A stretch of 64,000 nucleotides of DNA from Paenarthrobacter sp. A20 (GCF_024168825.1 NZ_JALJWH010000001.1:1984001-2048000), one strand, 5' to 3'; shown: positions 27,037 to 36,387, counted from the stretch's first letter. A program made the numbers and translations. Notes: generated from the sequence alone by a model not told the origin.

Positions 27037-28449
27037 ATGGCTGTTGGTGTTTTCGATCTGTTCTCTGTGGGTATTGGTCCGTCGAGTTCTCATACTGTGG
27101 GGCCGATGCGGGCCGGGGCGGTGTTTGCCCGCGAGCTGCGTGAGTCCGGCGTGCTCGATTCCGTGGTGGGCTTGAGGGTTGATCTTTACGGCTCATTGGC
27201 TGCGACGGGCAGAGGCCATGGGACGTTCACCGCAGTGTTGCTGGGACTGGAGGGCTTCGACCCTGAGCTCATTCTGCCTGAGGAGGTGGAGGAGCGGTTG
27301 GCCATGATCGCTGAGACGGGTGTGCTGAACCTGGCCGGTGCGTCCGGTGAAGGTGTGGAGCTGCCGTATGCGGTGGAGGATATGGTGTTGCATCCGTTGA
27401 CGGTGTTGCCGCGGCATACGAACGGGATGAAGTTTGCTGTCTCTGATGCTGAGGGGAATGTTCTGCGGGAGGCGACGTTCTTCTCGGTCGGTGGTGGGTT
27501 CATTGTCCGTGAGGGTGAGGAGAACGCGGCCCAGCAGGAGTTGGAGGAGTCCAAGAAGGAGTTGCCGTTGCCTTTTAGGACGGCGGCGGAGTTGATGGGC
27601 CGGTGTGCGTCCAAGGGGTTGGGGATCAGCGACATCATGTTCATCAACGAGCGGGCGTCCCGGTCGGAGGAGGAGATCCGGGAGGGTTTGCTGCATATCT
27701 GGTCGGTGATGGAGGCCTGTGTTGAAACGAGTTTGAAGCGTGAGGGTGTGTTGCCTGGTGGGTTGCGGGTCCGGCGTCGTGCTCCTGATTGGTTGGAGCG
27801 GTTGCTGAAGGAGGATAAGGACCGGAACGATCCGAAGTATTGGCAGGAGTGGGTGAACCTGATCGCCCTGGCTGTCAATGAGGAGAACGCTTCGGGTGGC
27901 CGGGTGGTGACGGCGCCGACGAATGGTGCGGCGGGGATTATCCCGGCGGTGCTGTATTACGCGTTGAATTATGCTCCGGGCATGGATCAGGCTACCCAGG
28001 CTGATAGGGATGATGTGGTGGTGAAGTTCCTGCTCGCTGCTGGTGCTGTGGGTGTGTTGTACAAGGAGCAGGCCTCTATTTCGGGGGCTGAGGTGGGTTG
28101 TCAGGGTGAGGTGGGTTCGGCGTCGTCGATGGCTGCTGCTGGGTTGGCTGAGGTGATGGGTGGTACGCCGGGTCAGGTGGAGAACGCTGCGGAGATCGCG
28201 ATGGAACATAACCTGGGGCTCACGTGTGATCCGATCGGGGGGTTGGTGCAGATTCCGTGTATTGAGCGGAACGCGATCGCTGCGGCGAAGGCGATCAATG
28301 CTACGAAGATGGCGCTCTGGGGTGACGGGACGCACCGGGTTTCCCTGGACGAGGTGATCGTGACCATGCGGGAGACGGGCAAGGACATGTCCCATAAGTA
28401 CAAGGAAACCGCGATGGGCGGCCTCGCCGTCAACGTCGTCGAATGCTGA
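27037..28449 (+). CDS. sdaA: L-serine ammonia-lyase (single-chain, iron-sulfur)
   Basis: 470 aa with the alpha and beta domains fused, as in SdaA. It deaminates L-serine to pyruvate. The N-terminal [20 protein letters not shown] is the family signature. The 4Fe-4S cysteines fall in [18 protein letters not shown] and [20 protein letters not shown]. Placement after the glycine cleavage genes suggests consumption of serine derived from glycine. Third codon positions between about 27290 and 28320 are mostly G or T with little C, whereas both ends of the gene and the gcv genes favour C; this mosaic is unlike the neighbours. Confidence 0.96.
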   Translation: MAVGVFDLFSVGIGPSSSHTVGPMRAGAVFARELRESGVLDSVVGLRVDLYGSLAATGRGHGTFTAVLLGLEGFDPELILPEEVEERLAMIAETGVLNLAGASGEGVELPYAVEDMVLHPLTVLPRHTNGMKFAVSDAEGNVLREATFFSVGGGFIVREGEENAAQQELEESKKELPLPFRTAAELMGRCASKGLGISDIMFINERASRSEEEIREGLLHIWSVMEACVETSLKREGVLPGGLRVRRRAPDWLERLLKEDKDRNDPKYWQEWVNLIALAVNEENASGGRVVTAPTNGAAGIIPAVLYYALNYAPGMDQATQADRDDVVVKFLLAAGAVGVLYKEQASISGAEVGCQGEVGSASSMAAAGLAEVMGGTPGQVENAAEIAMEHNLGLTCDPIGGLVQIPCIERNAIAAAKAINATKMALWGDGTHRVSLDEVIVTMRETGKDMSHKYKETAMGGLAVNVVEC

Positions 28450-28487
28450 GTCTGTTTACTGTCGGTGGCTAGTGCCATGCTGTATCC

Positions 28488-29309
28488 ATGAGCGGGGGAT
28501 ACGACAGGGATTTTTTGCGGGCACGCCTTGAGCTGCCCAGTCCGTCGGCGACGACGATTCTGTTGGACTACATCCACTTTTCTGTGCGTTTCCGGGCTGC
28601 CCGGAAGCTTGCGGCGATCGTGGGTGTCAACATCAGCGGTGCGGAGCTGAACCCTTTGGCCCGCGAGGGAACCTGGCACTTCGACGACAGGATCCCCAAG
28701 GAGCAACAGGCAGGCCCGGACGTCTACAAGAACAACGCGTTCGACCGTGGACACCTGGTCCGGCGCCTTGATCCTGTCTGGGGCGATGCTGCTACGGCCA
28801 AGAAAGCCAACCAGGATACGTTTGCCTTCACCAACGCTGCGCCGCAAGTGGATGACTTCAACCAGGGCAAGGAGCTGTGGGTGGGGCTCGAAGACCATGT
28901 GCTTGAACATGCCGACGCCCACGACGCCAAACTCAGTGTCTTCACAGGACCGGTCTTCCGTGATGATGATCAGCCGTACCGTGGTGTCCAGATCCCGCGG
29001 AAGTTCTGGAAGATCGCGGCATGGACCAACGATGCCAAGCTGGCCGCCGTCGGGTTCGTCCTGGACCAGTCGCCGCTGCTGGGCAAGGTTGACCTGAAGA
29101 GAGCCATCGAGACGCGGCTCCTGGAAGGCGAACCGCCCCCGCTGGGTCCGTTCCGGACCTTCCAGGTCCCCATCGGGGAGATCGCGGACCTGACAGGACT
29201 AAGCCTGAGCCGGCTGTCCACTGCGGACCGCCTTGTCAGCGGCCAGCGTGAACTCGGAAAGCAACCGAAGGCAATCCAGCTGGAGAGCATGGACCAGATC
29301 CGTTTGTAA
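28488..29309 (+). CDS. DNA/RNA non-specific endonuclease (NUC1 family)
   Basis: 273 aa. The catalytic motif DRGHLVRR has its His at residue 89, and the metal-binding Asn lies in TFAFTNAAPQ about 30 residues later, both as in Serratia-type nucleases. LSVFTGPVFRDDDQPYRG and IPRKFWKIAAW complete the fold. I see no signal peptide, unlike classical secreted NUC1 enzymes, so it may act in the cytosol or be exported by another route. It starts 38 nt after sdaA. Its target and role are unknown. Confidence 0.9.
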   Translation: MSGGYDRDFLRARLELPSPSATTILLDYIHFSVRFRAARKLAAIVGVNISGAELNPLAREGTWHFDDRIPKEQQAGPDVYKNNAFDRGHLVRRLDPVWGDAATAKKANQDTFAFTNAAPQVDDFNQGKELWVGLEDHVLEHADAHDAKLSVFTGPVFRDDDQPYRGVQIPRKFWKIAAWTNDAKLAAVGFVLDQSPLLGKVDLKRAIETRLLEGEPPPLGPFRTFQVPIGEIADLTGLSLSRLSTADRLVSGQRELGKQPKAIQLESMDQIRL

Positions 29310-29427
29310 GCACCTGTTAGCGCCCGCTTCAGCTCAGAAATGAGCCGATTTTTCTCAGCCCGATAGACTTAGGGCTGCATGTCCGCATGCGCACCACGCT
29401 TTTGAACACTGCACCAAAACCCTGAGA

Positions 29428-30516
29428 TTGGACACGGCCACCTTGCGAGAATTCACCGCCCGCTTTGCCACCGCCGAGGAAATCGACAACTGGGACAAGC
29501 ACGTCACGGCCAATCCGAATGGCGGCAACATGCTGCAATCGGACGCCTACGCGGCAGTCAAGGACGGCAACGGCTGGCTGGTCCGCCGCCTTGTGGTGGA
29601 GAGCGCCGGCTACGCCAGCTACAACCTGCTCCTGGAGAAGAAGTTCCCGGTCATGGGCCGGCTCTGGTACCTGATCAAAGGCCCGGACGCTGCTGCCGTA
29701 GAGGACATGACCCCCATGCTCACGGCCATCGCCGCCCTGGCCAAGGAACAGAAGATGAACGTCTTCGCCATCAAGATAGAGCCCGACGTCGTGGACTCAC
29801 CCGAGGCGGTGACGCACCTGAAGGCCGCTGGCTTGGTTAAAGCACCGAACATCCAATCCAACGACTCAACGGCGATACTCGATATCTCGGCACCGGCCAA
29901 TGAAGTGCTCCGCAACATTTCCTCGCGTGCCCGGAACGCAGTCCGCAGGGCGGAGCGTGAAGGCTGCGAGGTAGTCCAGGCGGAGCCCGGCGAAGACAGT
30001 TACCGCAAGCTTTACGGCCTCATGCAGAACACCATGAACGCCAAGGGGGCCATGCCGCTCCGGAATTATGAGTACTACGCCACGTTCTGGGAAGAGTTCA
30101 GCAGCCGAGGCCAAGGGCACTTCTTCTTCGTTCACGAGGACGGGGCGCCGAGCGTTGGCGCTTTCGTCATCAACTACGGTTCCAAGGCGACGTACAAGGA
30201 CGGCGGTTCCACCCAGAACCGCAAGCAGTACGGTGACTCACACTTGGCGCAGTGGGCTGCGATCCGGCGCATGCAGGAGCTTGGCTGCGTGGAATACGAT
30301 TTCTGCGGCACACCCCCTGCGGCCAAGATCAAGGACAAGTCGCACCCGCTCTATGGCCTGGGATCCTTCAAGACCAGCTTCACCAAGACCGTCACGGATT
30401 TCGTGGGCTGTTACGACCTTGTGCTGGGACCAGTCCGCTACAAGCTGTGGCTAAAGGGAGCGGAACGTATCTTCCGTCGACTCGAAACCATGCGCACCGG
30501 CGGCCAGTTCTACTGA
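29428..30516 (+). CDS. FemAB-family peptidoglycan bridge aminoacyltransferase (1)
   Basis: 362 aa from a TTG (alternative TTG at 29443). It carries the twin GNAT-like fold of lipid II aminoacyltransferases: the N-terminal WDKHVTANPNGGNMLQSDAY, the central NISSRARNAVRRAEREGCEV, and the C-terminal GSKATYKDGGSTQNRKQYGD plus GCVEYDFCGTPP. Such enzymes use aminoacyl-tRNA to add residues to the stem-peptide Lys of lipid II. The lack of a long coiled-coil arm makes it more FemX-like. A second family member follows 84 nt downstream. Micrococcaceae commonly have multi-residue interpeptide bridges, consistent with two enzymes. Confidence 0.9.
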   Translation: MDTATLREFTARFATAEEIDNWDKHVTANPNGGNMLQSDAYAAVKDGNGWLVRRLVVESAGYASYNLLLEKKFPVMGRLWYLIKGPDAAAVEDMTPMLTAIAALAKEQKMNVFAIKIEPDVVDSPEAVTHLKAAGLVKAPNIQSNDSTAILDISAPANEVLRNISSRARNAVRRAEREGCEVVQAEPGEDSYRKLYGLMQNTMNAKGAMPLRNYEYYATFWEEFSSRGQGHFFFVHEDGAPSVGAFVINYGSKATYKDGGSTQNRKQYGDSHLAQWAAIRRMQELGCVEYDFCGTPPAAKIKDKSHPLYGLGSFKTSFTKTVTDFVGCYDLVLGPVRYKLWLKGAERIFRRLETMRTGGQFY

Positions 30517-30600
30517 CAGCCAGTTATCGGCAGCAAGCAAACTTCAGGCCCGCCCCGGCCACCAACGGGTGCAAATCTACTGTTAGGTGAGGTATTTTCT

Positions 30601-31944
30601 TTGACTCCGATTGAGGCTGGAACCGACATGGAATTCGTGATTCTCAGTGACGCTGATTTCGAGACGTTTGCCAAGGGACACCCCCAGGGCAGCTTCATCC
30701 AGTCCATGGACCTGACACGCTTCCAGCGCGCCCGTGGGCAGGAAGTCGAGCTCTTTGGCGTGAGGCAGGCCGGGAGCCTGATCGCCGCTGGCAAGCTCGT
30801 CTACACAAGCAACCGCTTCGGCTACAAGGTGTGCGACTGCGCCAAGGGACCACTGATGGACTACAGCGACCCCGCGATGGTGAGCTTCGTCGTCGAGCAG
30901 CTGAAGAAGCACGCGGCTTCGAAGAAGGCCGCGGAACTGCGGATCTCACCCAACATCCGGTACATCGCACGGGACGAAGAAGGCGCCGAGCACCCGGAGG
31001 TAGAGGACAACCGCCCACTGCTGAAGGAGTTCGAAGGCCTGGGCTTCAAGCACCAGGGCTTCGACATGAACTTCGCCAACATCAACTGGATGTTCATCAA
31101 GCAGCTCGACGGGATCGCAGATTCCGAAGAGCTGATCATGGGCATGAACTACCGCACCCGCAAGGCCATCCGGAAAGCCGAAAAGAACGGCGTTTACCTG
31201 GAGCAAGCCACGCTGGAGACCTTGGATGAGTTCTACAACGCGCTGAGCACCGCCGGCGACGAGAAGGGCTTCACGTACCGCGAACGCGAGTACTACGAGC
31301 AACTGCTCCGCAACACCTCCGATGAGTTCACCAAGCTCATGATGGCCAAAATCAACATCCCCGAGTACCGCGCGTCCATCACCGAACGCCTGGATGCCGA
31401 ATCCAAGACCCTGGCAGACCTCAAGCGCGAGGTTGAGGAAACAGGCAGCAAGAAAAAGGCCAACCGCATCAAGGTTGTCCAGGACCTCGTGGACAGCTAC
31501 GAGCGAAGCCTCAAGGACATCGAACGGTTCCCGGACTCCGTAGGCGTCGCCACCGTCGCAGCCATCCACTTCGCTTGCTCAGGTGACGAACTGGTGTGCG
31601 TCATCGGCGGCACAGTTCAGGATTACATTTACTTCAACGGTGCCACCTCCCTCTACTGGGGCATGATGCTGCACGCGCTCAACAACGGCTACTCGCGCTA
31701 CAACTTCTACGGCACGTTCGGCATCCAGGGCCAGGATGAGACCGGCCACGGCGGCTACGAATTCAAGAAGGGCTTCGGTGGCGAAGTAGTCCAACTGGTG
31801 GGAGACTTCGTGGCCCCGGTGAACCCGCTCATCTTCAACGCCTATCGGGTGGTCAGGAAGCTCGCAGGAGCCGCCCAGACAGTGCTGGGACGATTGCCCC
31901 TTGAGAAATTGCCAGTAGTACGAAACCTGCGGGGGAACCGCTAA
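30601..31944 (+). CDS. FemAB-family peptidoglycan bridge aminoacyltransferase (2)
   Basis: 447 aa from a TTG with AGGTGAGG 8 nt upstream. It has the FemA layout: an N-terminal GNAT half starting FVILSDADFETFAKGHPQGS, MNYRTRKAIRKAEKNG in the middle, and a charged coiled-coil arm (about residues 258-306, rich in Glu/Lys, SITERLDAESKTLADLKREV onward). The second GNAT half ends with GTFGIQGQDETGHGGYEFKK. The antiparallel arm is thought to contact tRNA in FemA. Together with the preceding gene it probably builds the interpeptide bridge. The ThrE-type exporter begins 27 nt downstream. Confidence 0.92.
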   Translation: MTPIEAGTDMEFVILSDADFETFAKGHPQGSFIQSMDLTRFQRARGQEVELFGVRQAGSLIAAGKLVYTSNRFGYKVCDCAKGPLMDYSDPAMVSFVVEQLKKHAASKKAAELRISPNIRYIARDEEGAEHPEVEDNRPLLKEFEGLGFKHQGFDMNFANINWMFIKQLDGIADSEELIMGMNYRTRKAIRKAEKNGVYLEQATLETLDEFYNALSTAGDEKGFTYREREYYEQLLRNTSDEFTKLMMAKINIPEYRASITERLDAESKTLADLKREVEETGSKKKANRIKVVQDLVDSYERSLKDIERFPDSVGVATVAAIHFACSGDELVCVIGGTVQDYIYFNGATSLYWGMMLHALNNGYSRYNFYGTFGIQGQDETGHGGYEFKKGFGGEVVQLVGDFVAPVNPLIFNAYRVVRKLAGAAQTVLGRLPLEKLPVVRNLRGNR

Positions 31945-31971
31945 TCAATCAAGCCAAGGGAGGATCACCGC

Positions 31972-33459
31972 GTGACTGAACGCCCCGAGGGGTCCGCCAG
32001 CAGGCCCCATACCGACGGCTTGCCCAAGACCCAGCCGCTGCGGCCATCGCAGGTCCGGCAGAACGTCAACGCCAAACGCATGCTCATGCGCCTGGTCCAG
32101 GGTGACAGCCCGCCCACGGCGCCCATGAACATCGTGGACCGGCTTGCCGGAAGTCCGTATGCCAACCCCACCATCCAGGTGGTGGGAGTGGATGCCTCCG
32201 CCCGTAAGACCATCGACTTCGCCCTGCACCTGGCTGAGGTCATGTTCCGCTACGGGGCAGGTGCCTTGGAAGTCGAGACGAGCATGATCGCCGTTACGGC
32301 TGCCCTTGGCCTGAAGAACGTTGAAGTGGACATCACCAACCAGTCGGTGGCCATCAATTACGCGCCCAAGGACCAGACCCCCATCACGCTGCTCCGCGTG
32401 GTGCGCTCCTGGACCAACAACTACGCCGGCCTTGCGCAAGTGCACCAACTGGTCACGGACATCGTGGCCGGGGGAGTGGGCCGCGACGAAGCCGTGCGCC
32501 GCTTGAACGAGATCATCCGCAGCGCCAAGCCCTTCCCACGGTGGATGGTCACCATTGCCTTCGGCATCTTTGCCGCAGTCTTCGTCGGCGTTTTGGGTGG
32601 CGGCCTGGGAGCTTCTGCGGTTGCCTTCGGTTCCAACATCCTGGTCAGCCTGCTCTCCCGCCAACTTGCCAGATGGCGGACCGCAGACTTCTTCAACACC
32701 ATGGCGTGCGCCTTCCTGGTCACCTTTATCGCCTTGATGTTGCGGTGGGCGGGCGCGGACATCGCTCCGTCCATTGTGGTGGCCGGCGGCATCCTGCTGC
32801 TGCTTCCAACAGGGCGGCTGGTCTCGTCGGTGCAGGATGCCATCAATGGGTTCCCCGTAACGGCCGCGGGCCGGTTCCTGTCGACGCTGTTGACCTTCGG
32901 GGCCATCGTGGCGGGCATCGGCGTCGCCGTCGTGGTGGGGACGCTCATGGGCAGCGCCGTCCTGGACGTCACACAAACATTCCCCGACGCGTACCCCCTC
33001 TTGGTCCAAGCCATCCTCATCGCCATCGCGGTGGTGGCCATTGGCGTCACCGAACAAACCCAAATGCGGCTGTTATTCCCGACGGCGGCAGTCGGCATCG
33101 TGGGGTTCTTCGTCTTGTGGGGTGTGGGCGAAGCCGGGCTCGGCGACCGTTTATCGCCCGCCGTCGCGGCGGTGGTTATCGGACTGCTGGCTCGCGTGGT
33201 CGCGCTTAAATTGGGTGCTCCCCAGCTGGTGGTCGCAGTTCCAGCAGCGCTGATCCTGCTGCCTGGACTGACGATATTCCGCTCCATGTACGCCCTGACC
33301 GTGGAAGGGGGCGACTTCCTGGCGGGTGCCGGTGGCATGCTGAATGCCGGTGCGATAGTGCTGGGTGTCGCCGCAGGCATCGTGCTCGGTGACAACCTGG
33401 CCAGGCCGCTCACGAAGGGCCTCTCCAGTAACGAGCGCCGCCGGGTACGGAGGCGTTAA
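31972..33459 (+). CDS. Threonine/serine exporter family protein (ThrE-like)
   Basis: 495 aa from a GTG with AGGGAGG upstream. The soluble N-terminal part (VVGVDASARKTIDFALHLAE, GAGALEVETSMIAVTAALGL) and the subsequent ten or so hydrophobic helices match the ThrE arrangement, in which PF06738 and a ThrE_2-type domain are fused. ThrE exports Thr and Ser from actinobacteria. It is apparently cotranscribed with the two FemAB genes; a link to threonine-containing peptidoglycan bridges is possible but speculative. A strong bidirectional terminator follows. Confidence 0.9.
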   Translation: MTERPEGSASRPHTDGLPKTQPLRPSQVRQNVNAKRMLMRLVQGDSPPTAPMNIVDRLAGSPYANPTIQVVGVDASARKTIDFALHLAEVMFRYGAGALEVETSMIAVTAALGLKNVEVDITNQSVAINYAPKDQTPITLLRVVRSWTNNYAGLAQVHQLVTDIVAGGVGRDEAVRRLNEIIRSAKPFPRWMVTIAFGIFAAVFVGVLGGGLGASAVAFGSNILVSLLSRQLARWRTADFFNTMACAFLVTFIALMLRWAGADIAPSIVVAGGILLLLPTGRLVSSVQDAINGFPVTAAGRFLSTLLTFGAIVAGIGVAVVVGTLMGSAVLDVTQTFPDAYPLLVQAILIAIAVVAIGVTEQTQMRLLFPTAAVGIVGFFVLWGVGEAGLGDRLSPAVAAVVIGLLARVVALKLGAPQLVVAVPAALILLPGLTIFRSMYALTVEGGDFLAGAGGMLNAGAIVLGVAAGIVLGDNLARPLTKGLSSNERRRVRRR

Positions 33460-33464
33460 CAACA

Positions 33465-33507
33465 AAAGCCGAACGGCGCCGCCACCTGGGCGGCGCCGTT
33501 CGGCTTT
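33465..33507. terminator. Bidirectional terminator between thrE-like gene and SIP gene
   Basis: A perfect 19-bp inverted repeat (33465-33483 with 33489-33507), beginning AAAGCCGAACGGC and ending GCCGTTCGGCTTT, encloses the loop ACCTG. It lies between converging stops at 33459 and 33536. Confidence 0.92.
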
Positions 33508-33535
33508 AAGAACGAAAGCTGGATTTGGCCTGTAT

Positions 33536-34375
33536 CTAGATTTGGCCGACGGGAAGCTTCTTCTCGGCCTGGAAGACTTCCTCCACCCGGCCCTGGGCCC
33601 AGTAGCCCGACAGCGAGACCTGGGAACGCTCCAAGCCGCGCTGTGCGAAGAAGATCTCGCGGAGACCCTTCATGTAGCCACGCTCGCCGTGGGCGAAGAC
33701 GTCCACGCGGCCGTCCAGCCACTCGGTGTTGCGCATGGCCTCGAGCAGGAGGTCGCTGGCCCCTGCAGGCACTCCGCTGCGCAGCAGCCAGTGCAGTTCG
33801 ACGCCGGCCGGTGCGGAGATCGGAAGGATGTCTGCTTCGCTATCCACCTCGAGGTAGACCGTGCCCCGGGCGTCCGCCGCAAGGGTTTCCACACAGGCCG
33901 CAATGGCGGGAATGGCGGCGTCATCGCCGGCGAAGAGGTACCAGTCGGCGTCCGGGGCAGGGTTGTAGGCGCCGCCCGGGCCAGTGAAGATCAGCGAATC
34001 GCCGGGTTCGGCCGCAGCCGCCCAAGGCCCTGCCAGCCCTTCATCGCCATGGACGACGAAGTCGATGGCCAGCTCCTGGGCTTCCAAATCTACCCAGCGG
34101 ATGGTGTAGGTCCGTGTGTGCGGCCACTGCTCGCGCGGCATGGTTTCGCGGATGGCCCACAAATCCAGCGGGTACTGGTAATCGACGCCCGGCTGAGGGA
34201 AGACGATCTTGACGTAGCGATCCACGTACTCGTTGTTCGCATAGTCACTGAATCCTGCCCCGCCTGCCACGATCCGCACCATATGCGGTGAGAGGAGCTC
34301 GGTGCGCAGGACGGTCAGGTTGACCTGCGGGCGTGTTTTGCGTGTGGCGGACGATGTGACGGGGAGGGCAGTCAT
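33536..34375 (-). CDS. Siderophore-interacting protein (FAD ferric-siderophore reductase)
   Basis: 279 aa. RTYTIRWVDLEAQELAIDFV followed by HGDEGLAGPWA is the FAD-binding signature of the SIP/ViuB family, and WYLFAGDDAAIPAIAACVET opens the NAD(P)H domain. The C-terminal FFAQRGLERSQVSLSGYWAQ includes the GYW motif near the active site. It reduces Fe(III)-siderophores to release iron in the cytosol. A 19-bp IdeR/DtxR-like box lies directly against the ATG with no Shine-Dalgarno between, so the mRNA may be leaderless and strongly iron-repressed. Confidence 0.94.
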   Translation of the reverse strand: MTALPVTSSATRKTRPQVNLTVLRTELLSPHMVRIVAGGAGFSDYANNEYVDRYVKIVFPQPGVDYQYPLDLWAIRETMPREQWPHTRTYTIRWVDLEAQELAIDFVVHGDEGLAGPWAAAAEPGDSLIFTGPGGAYNPAPDADWYLFAGDDAAIPAIAACVETLAADARGTVYLEVDSEADILPISAPAGVELHWLLRSGVPAGASDLLLEAMRNTEWLDGRVDVFAHGERGYMKGLREIFFAQRGLERSQVSLSGYWAQGRVEEVFQAEKKLPVGQI

Positions 34376-34394
34376 ATAGGTAAGCCTAAGCTAA
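34376..34394 (-). promoter_or_regulatory. IdeR/DtxR iron box upstream of the SIP gene
   Basis: On the minus strand the site reads TTAGCTTAGGCTTACCTAT, matching about 16 of 19 positions of the DtxR/IdeR consensus TTAGGTTAGGCTAACCTAA. It abuts the SIP start codon. The gene for the expected regulator (IdeR) is at 54790-55485 in this window. Confidence 0.85.
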
Positions 34395-34443
34395 TCCGCT
34401 GGACGTCCGCTGGGTATGAGTCGAACGTTACAACCCCGGCGCT

Positions 34444-34502
34444 CTCTCACCGATCGTCGCTTTGGGGCGGATCCCCTCTCACAGATCGTCGCTTTGGGGC
34501 GG
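34444..34502. repeat. 32-bp direct repeat (about 1.8 copies)
   Basis: CTCTCACCGATCGTCGCTTTGGGGCGG (as 34444-34470) recurs with one mismatch at 34476-34502. It lies in the gap between the SIP promoter and the ung stop at 34517 and holds no gene. The second copy ends close to the ung 3' end. Confidence 0.8.
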
Positions 34503-34516
34503 GGTTGGTGGACGGG

Positions 34517-35284
34517 CTACAGGACGGGCAGTTCCCAGTCGATGGGATCCGCACCCTGCCCCACCAGCAGTTCGTTGGTGCGGCTGAAGGGCTTGGAACC
34601 GAAGAAACCCCGCGACGCCGAGAGCGGACTCGGATGGACCGATACGATCGACGGCGCCCCACCCAGCAACGGAACCACGCCCTCGGCGTCCTTGCCCCAC
34701 AAGATCGCCACCAGCGGGCTCTGGCGCCCCGCGCCGTCCGTACGGTTGGCGACGGCGGTAACTGCCGCCGTCGTGATGGCCTCCCAACCCTTGCCGCGAT
34801 GTGAACCGGCATCGCCGGCTGCGACGCTGAGAACGCGGTTCAGCAGGAGGACGCCTTGGTCCGTCCAAGCGCTGAGGTCGCCATGGACCCGTGGCGGCAG
34901 GCCGAGGTCGTCGTGAAGTTCCCGGTAGATGTTGGCCAGGCTTCGCGGGATGGGTCGCGTTTGCCGCGACACTGCGAAGGAAAGCCCGACGGCGTGTCCC
35001 GGGGTGGGGTACGGGTCCTGGCCCAGAATCAGTACTTTGACGTCGGCCAGCGGTTGCTTGAAGGCCCGCAGAAGGTTCTCGGCGGAAGGCAGGACCTGTG
35101 TCCCCTTGGTGGCTTGGGTGGCTACGAAAGCCAGCGCACTGCGGAGATGGCCTTCGACAGGGCGCAGCGCATCGGCCCAGTCAGGGGTCATCAGTTCTTC
35201 GAGTGGGCGGTCAGGCAGCTCGGCGAAGCCAGCCTCGCCCGCATCTGCTGGTTCTAGATCAAAGAGTGCGTCCTCGCCATTCAC
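34517..35284 (-). CDS. ung: Uracil-DNA glycosylase, family 1
   Basis: 255 aa from a GTG at 35284. It excises uracil from DNA. Motif A is [20 protein letters not shown], with the catalytic Asp; the usual GQDPYH has Pro in place of His. [15 protein letters not shown] is the central signature, and [16 protein letters not shown] is motif B with the catalytic His and the DNA-intercalating loop. The N-terminus is slightly extended and acidic. It is a single gene, divergent from the DUF3263 gene. Confidence 0.95.
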   Translation of the reverse strand: MNGEDALFDLEPADAGEAGFAELPDRPLEELMTPDWADALRPVEGHLRSALAFVATQATKGTQVLPSAENLLRAFKQPLADVKVLILGQDPYPTPGHAVGLSFAVSRQTRPIPRSLANIYRELHDDLGLPPRVHGDLSAWTDQGVLLLNRVLSVAAGDAGSHRGKGWEAITTAAVTAVANRTDGAGRQSPLVAILWGKDAEGVVPLLGGAPSIVSVHPSPLSASRGFFGSKPFSRTNELLVGQGADPIDWELPVL

Positions 35285-35393
35285 CAGGCCATTGTCTCCC
35301 GCGCCGCCCCGGCCCGGCGAATGACAGCGTTGTTATTCGCCTATAACATGGGGGTAGGACATTTTCCCCCAACAAGCGTCGAAGGAGTGTGCC

Positions 35394-35729
35394 GTGGCAG
35401 AACCAGCACCGGAACCGATGGCGCCGCAGGCAACGGGTTTTGACCTCCAGGACCTCGCGGCCGGGATACGCAGTGACTCTCCGCTCAGCGAACGGGACCA
35501 GCAGATGCTGGCGCTGGAACGGCAGTGGTGGAAGTATGCCGGCGCCAAGGAACAAGCCATCCGTGAGCTGTTCGATCTCTCGGCCACACACTATTACCAG
35601 ATCCTGAACGCGTTGATTGACACCGAAGACGCGTTGGCCCACGATCCCATGCTCGTCAAGAGATTGCGTAGACTACGTACGTCCCGCCAGCGTGCGCGGA
35701 CGGCACGTCGCTTGGGGTCCGACGCGTAA
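35394..35729 (+). CDS. DUF3263 domain-containing protein
   Basis: 111 aa from a GTG with GAAGGAG upstream. The domain is SPLSERDQQMLALERQWWKY then AKEQAIRELFDLSATHYYQI followed by LNALIDTEDALAHDPMLVKR, a helix-turn-helix-like fold known as DUF3263 in actinobacteria. The C-terminus is strongly basic (RRLRRLRTSRQRARTARRLG in part), suggesting nucleic-acid binding. It precedes the LytR_C gene by 49 nt, a conserved pairing in this group. Confidence 0.93.
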   Translation: MAEPAPEPMAPQATGFDLQDLAAGIRSDSPLSERDQQMLALERQWWKYAGAKEQAIRELFDLSATHYYQILNALIDTEDALAHDPMLVKRLRRLRTSRQRARTARRLGSDA

Positions 35730-35778
35730 ATCGCCAGGCTGATCTGTCAGCAGCAACCAGCAAGGACAACGCTTCACC

Positions 35779-36387
35779 ATGACCAAGTATGCCAAGGACG
35801 AATTCGACCAGGTTCCGCAGAACACATCCCGGCAGGGCGTACATCGCGACGCCCAGGAGACCGCGCGCCCCACGTTGTGGCCGGTCCTGACTGTTGGGGC
35901 GGTGGCCTTGGTCCTCGGATTGGTGGCCTTCCTGGTCCTTCCGAACCTCGGCGTCGTGGCACCCGGCGCCGCGCCCAGCGCCTCGACGCCGGCACCTCAG
36001 CAGACTGACGCCTCGTCTTCAGCGACACCAAGCGAATCCAGCAGCGCCCCGGCCACATCCGGCGAACCGACCCCGTCCGATAGCCCATCCGCGACGCCGT
36101 CCTCGGCTCCCGTGGACAAGGCCACGCCGGTCGCGGTCTACAACGGCGCCGGCACCGCTGGGTTGGCTGGCCGTGTTGCTGGCCTGGTGGAGGCCGACGG
36201 ATGGACGCTCAGCACTGTGGGCAACTGGGGCGGCCTGCCGCAGCAGACGTCCGTGATCTTCTACAACGCACCGGAGCAGAAGGTGAACGCCGAGGCTTTG
36301 GGCGCCCTGCTGGGTATCCAGTCGATCGTTGAATCTCCCGAGGTCCAGCAGCCCTTGGTAGTTGTGGCAGGGCCGGGCTTCCAGTAG
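35779..36387 (+). CDS. LytR C-terminal domain membrane-anchored protein
   Basis: 202 aa. A cytoplasmic N-terminus of about 35 residues precedes one transmembrane helix (VLTVGAVALVLGLVAFLVLP) and then a Ser/Pro/Thr-rich linker of about 50 residues. A C-terminal LytR_C domain (VAVYNGAGTAGLAGRVAGLV, GWTLSTVGNWGG, SVIFYNAPEQKV) completes it. The domain is extracytoplasmic and is usually attached to LCP wall-polymer ligases, but here the catalytic LCP domain is absent. It follows the DUF3263 gene in a probable two-gene operon. Confidence 0.92.
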   Translation: MTKYAKDEFDQVPQNTSRQGVHRDAQETARPTLWPVLTVGAVALVLGLVAFLVLPNLGVVAPGAAPSASTPAPQQTDASSSATPSESSSAPATSGEPTPSDSPSATPSSAPVDKATPVAVYNGAGTAGLAGRVAGLVEADGWTLSTVGNWGGLPQQTSVIFYNAPEQKVNAEALGALLGIQSIVESPEVQQPLVVVAGPGFQ

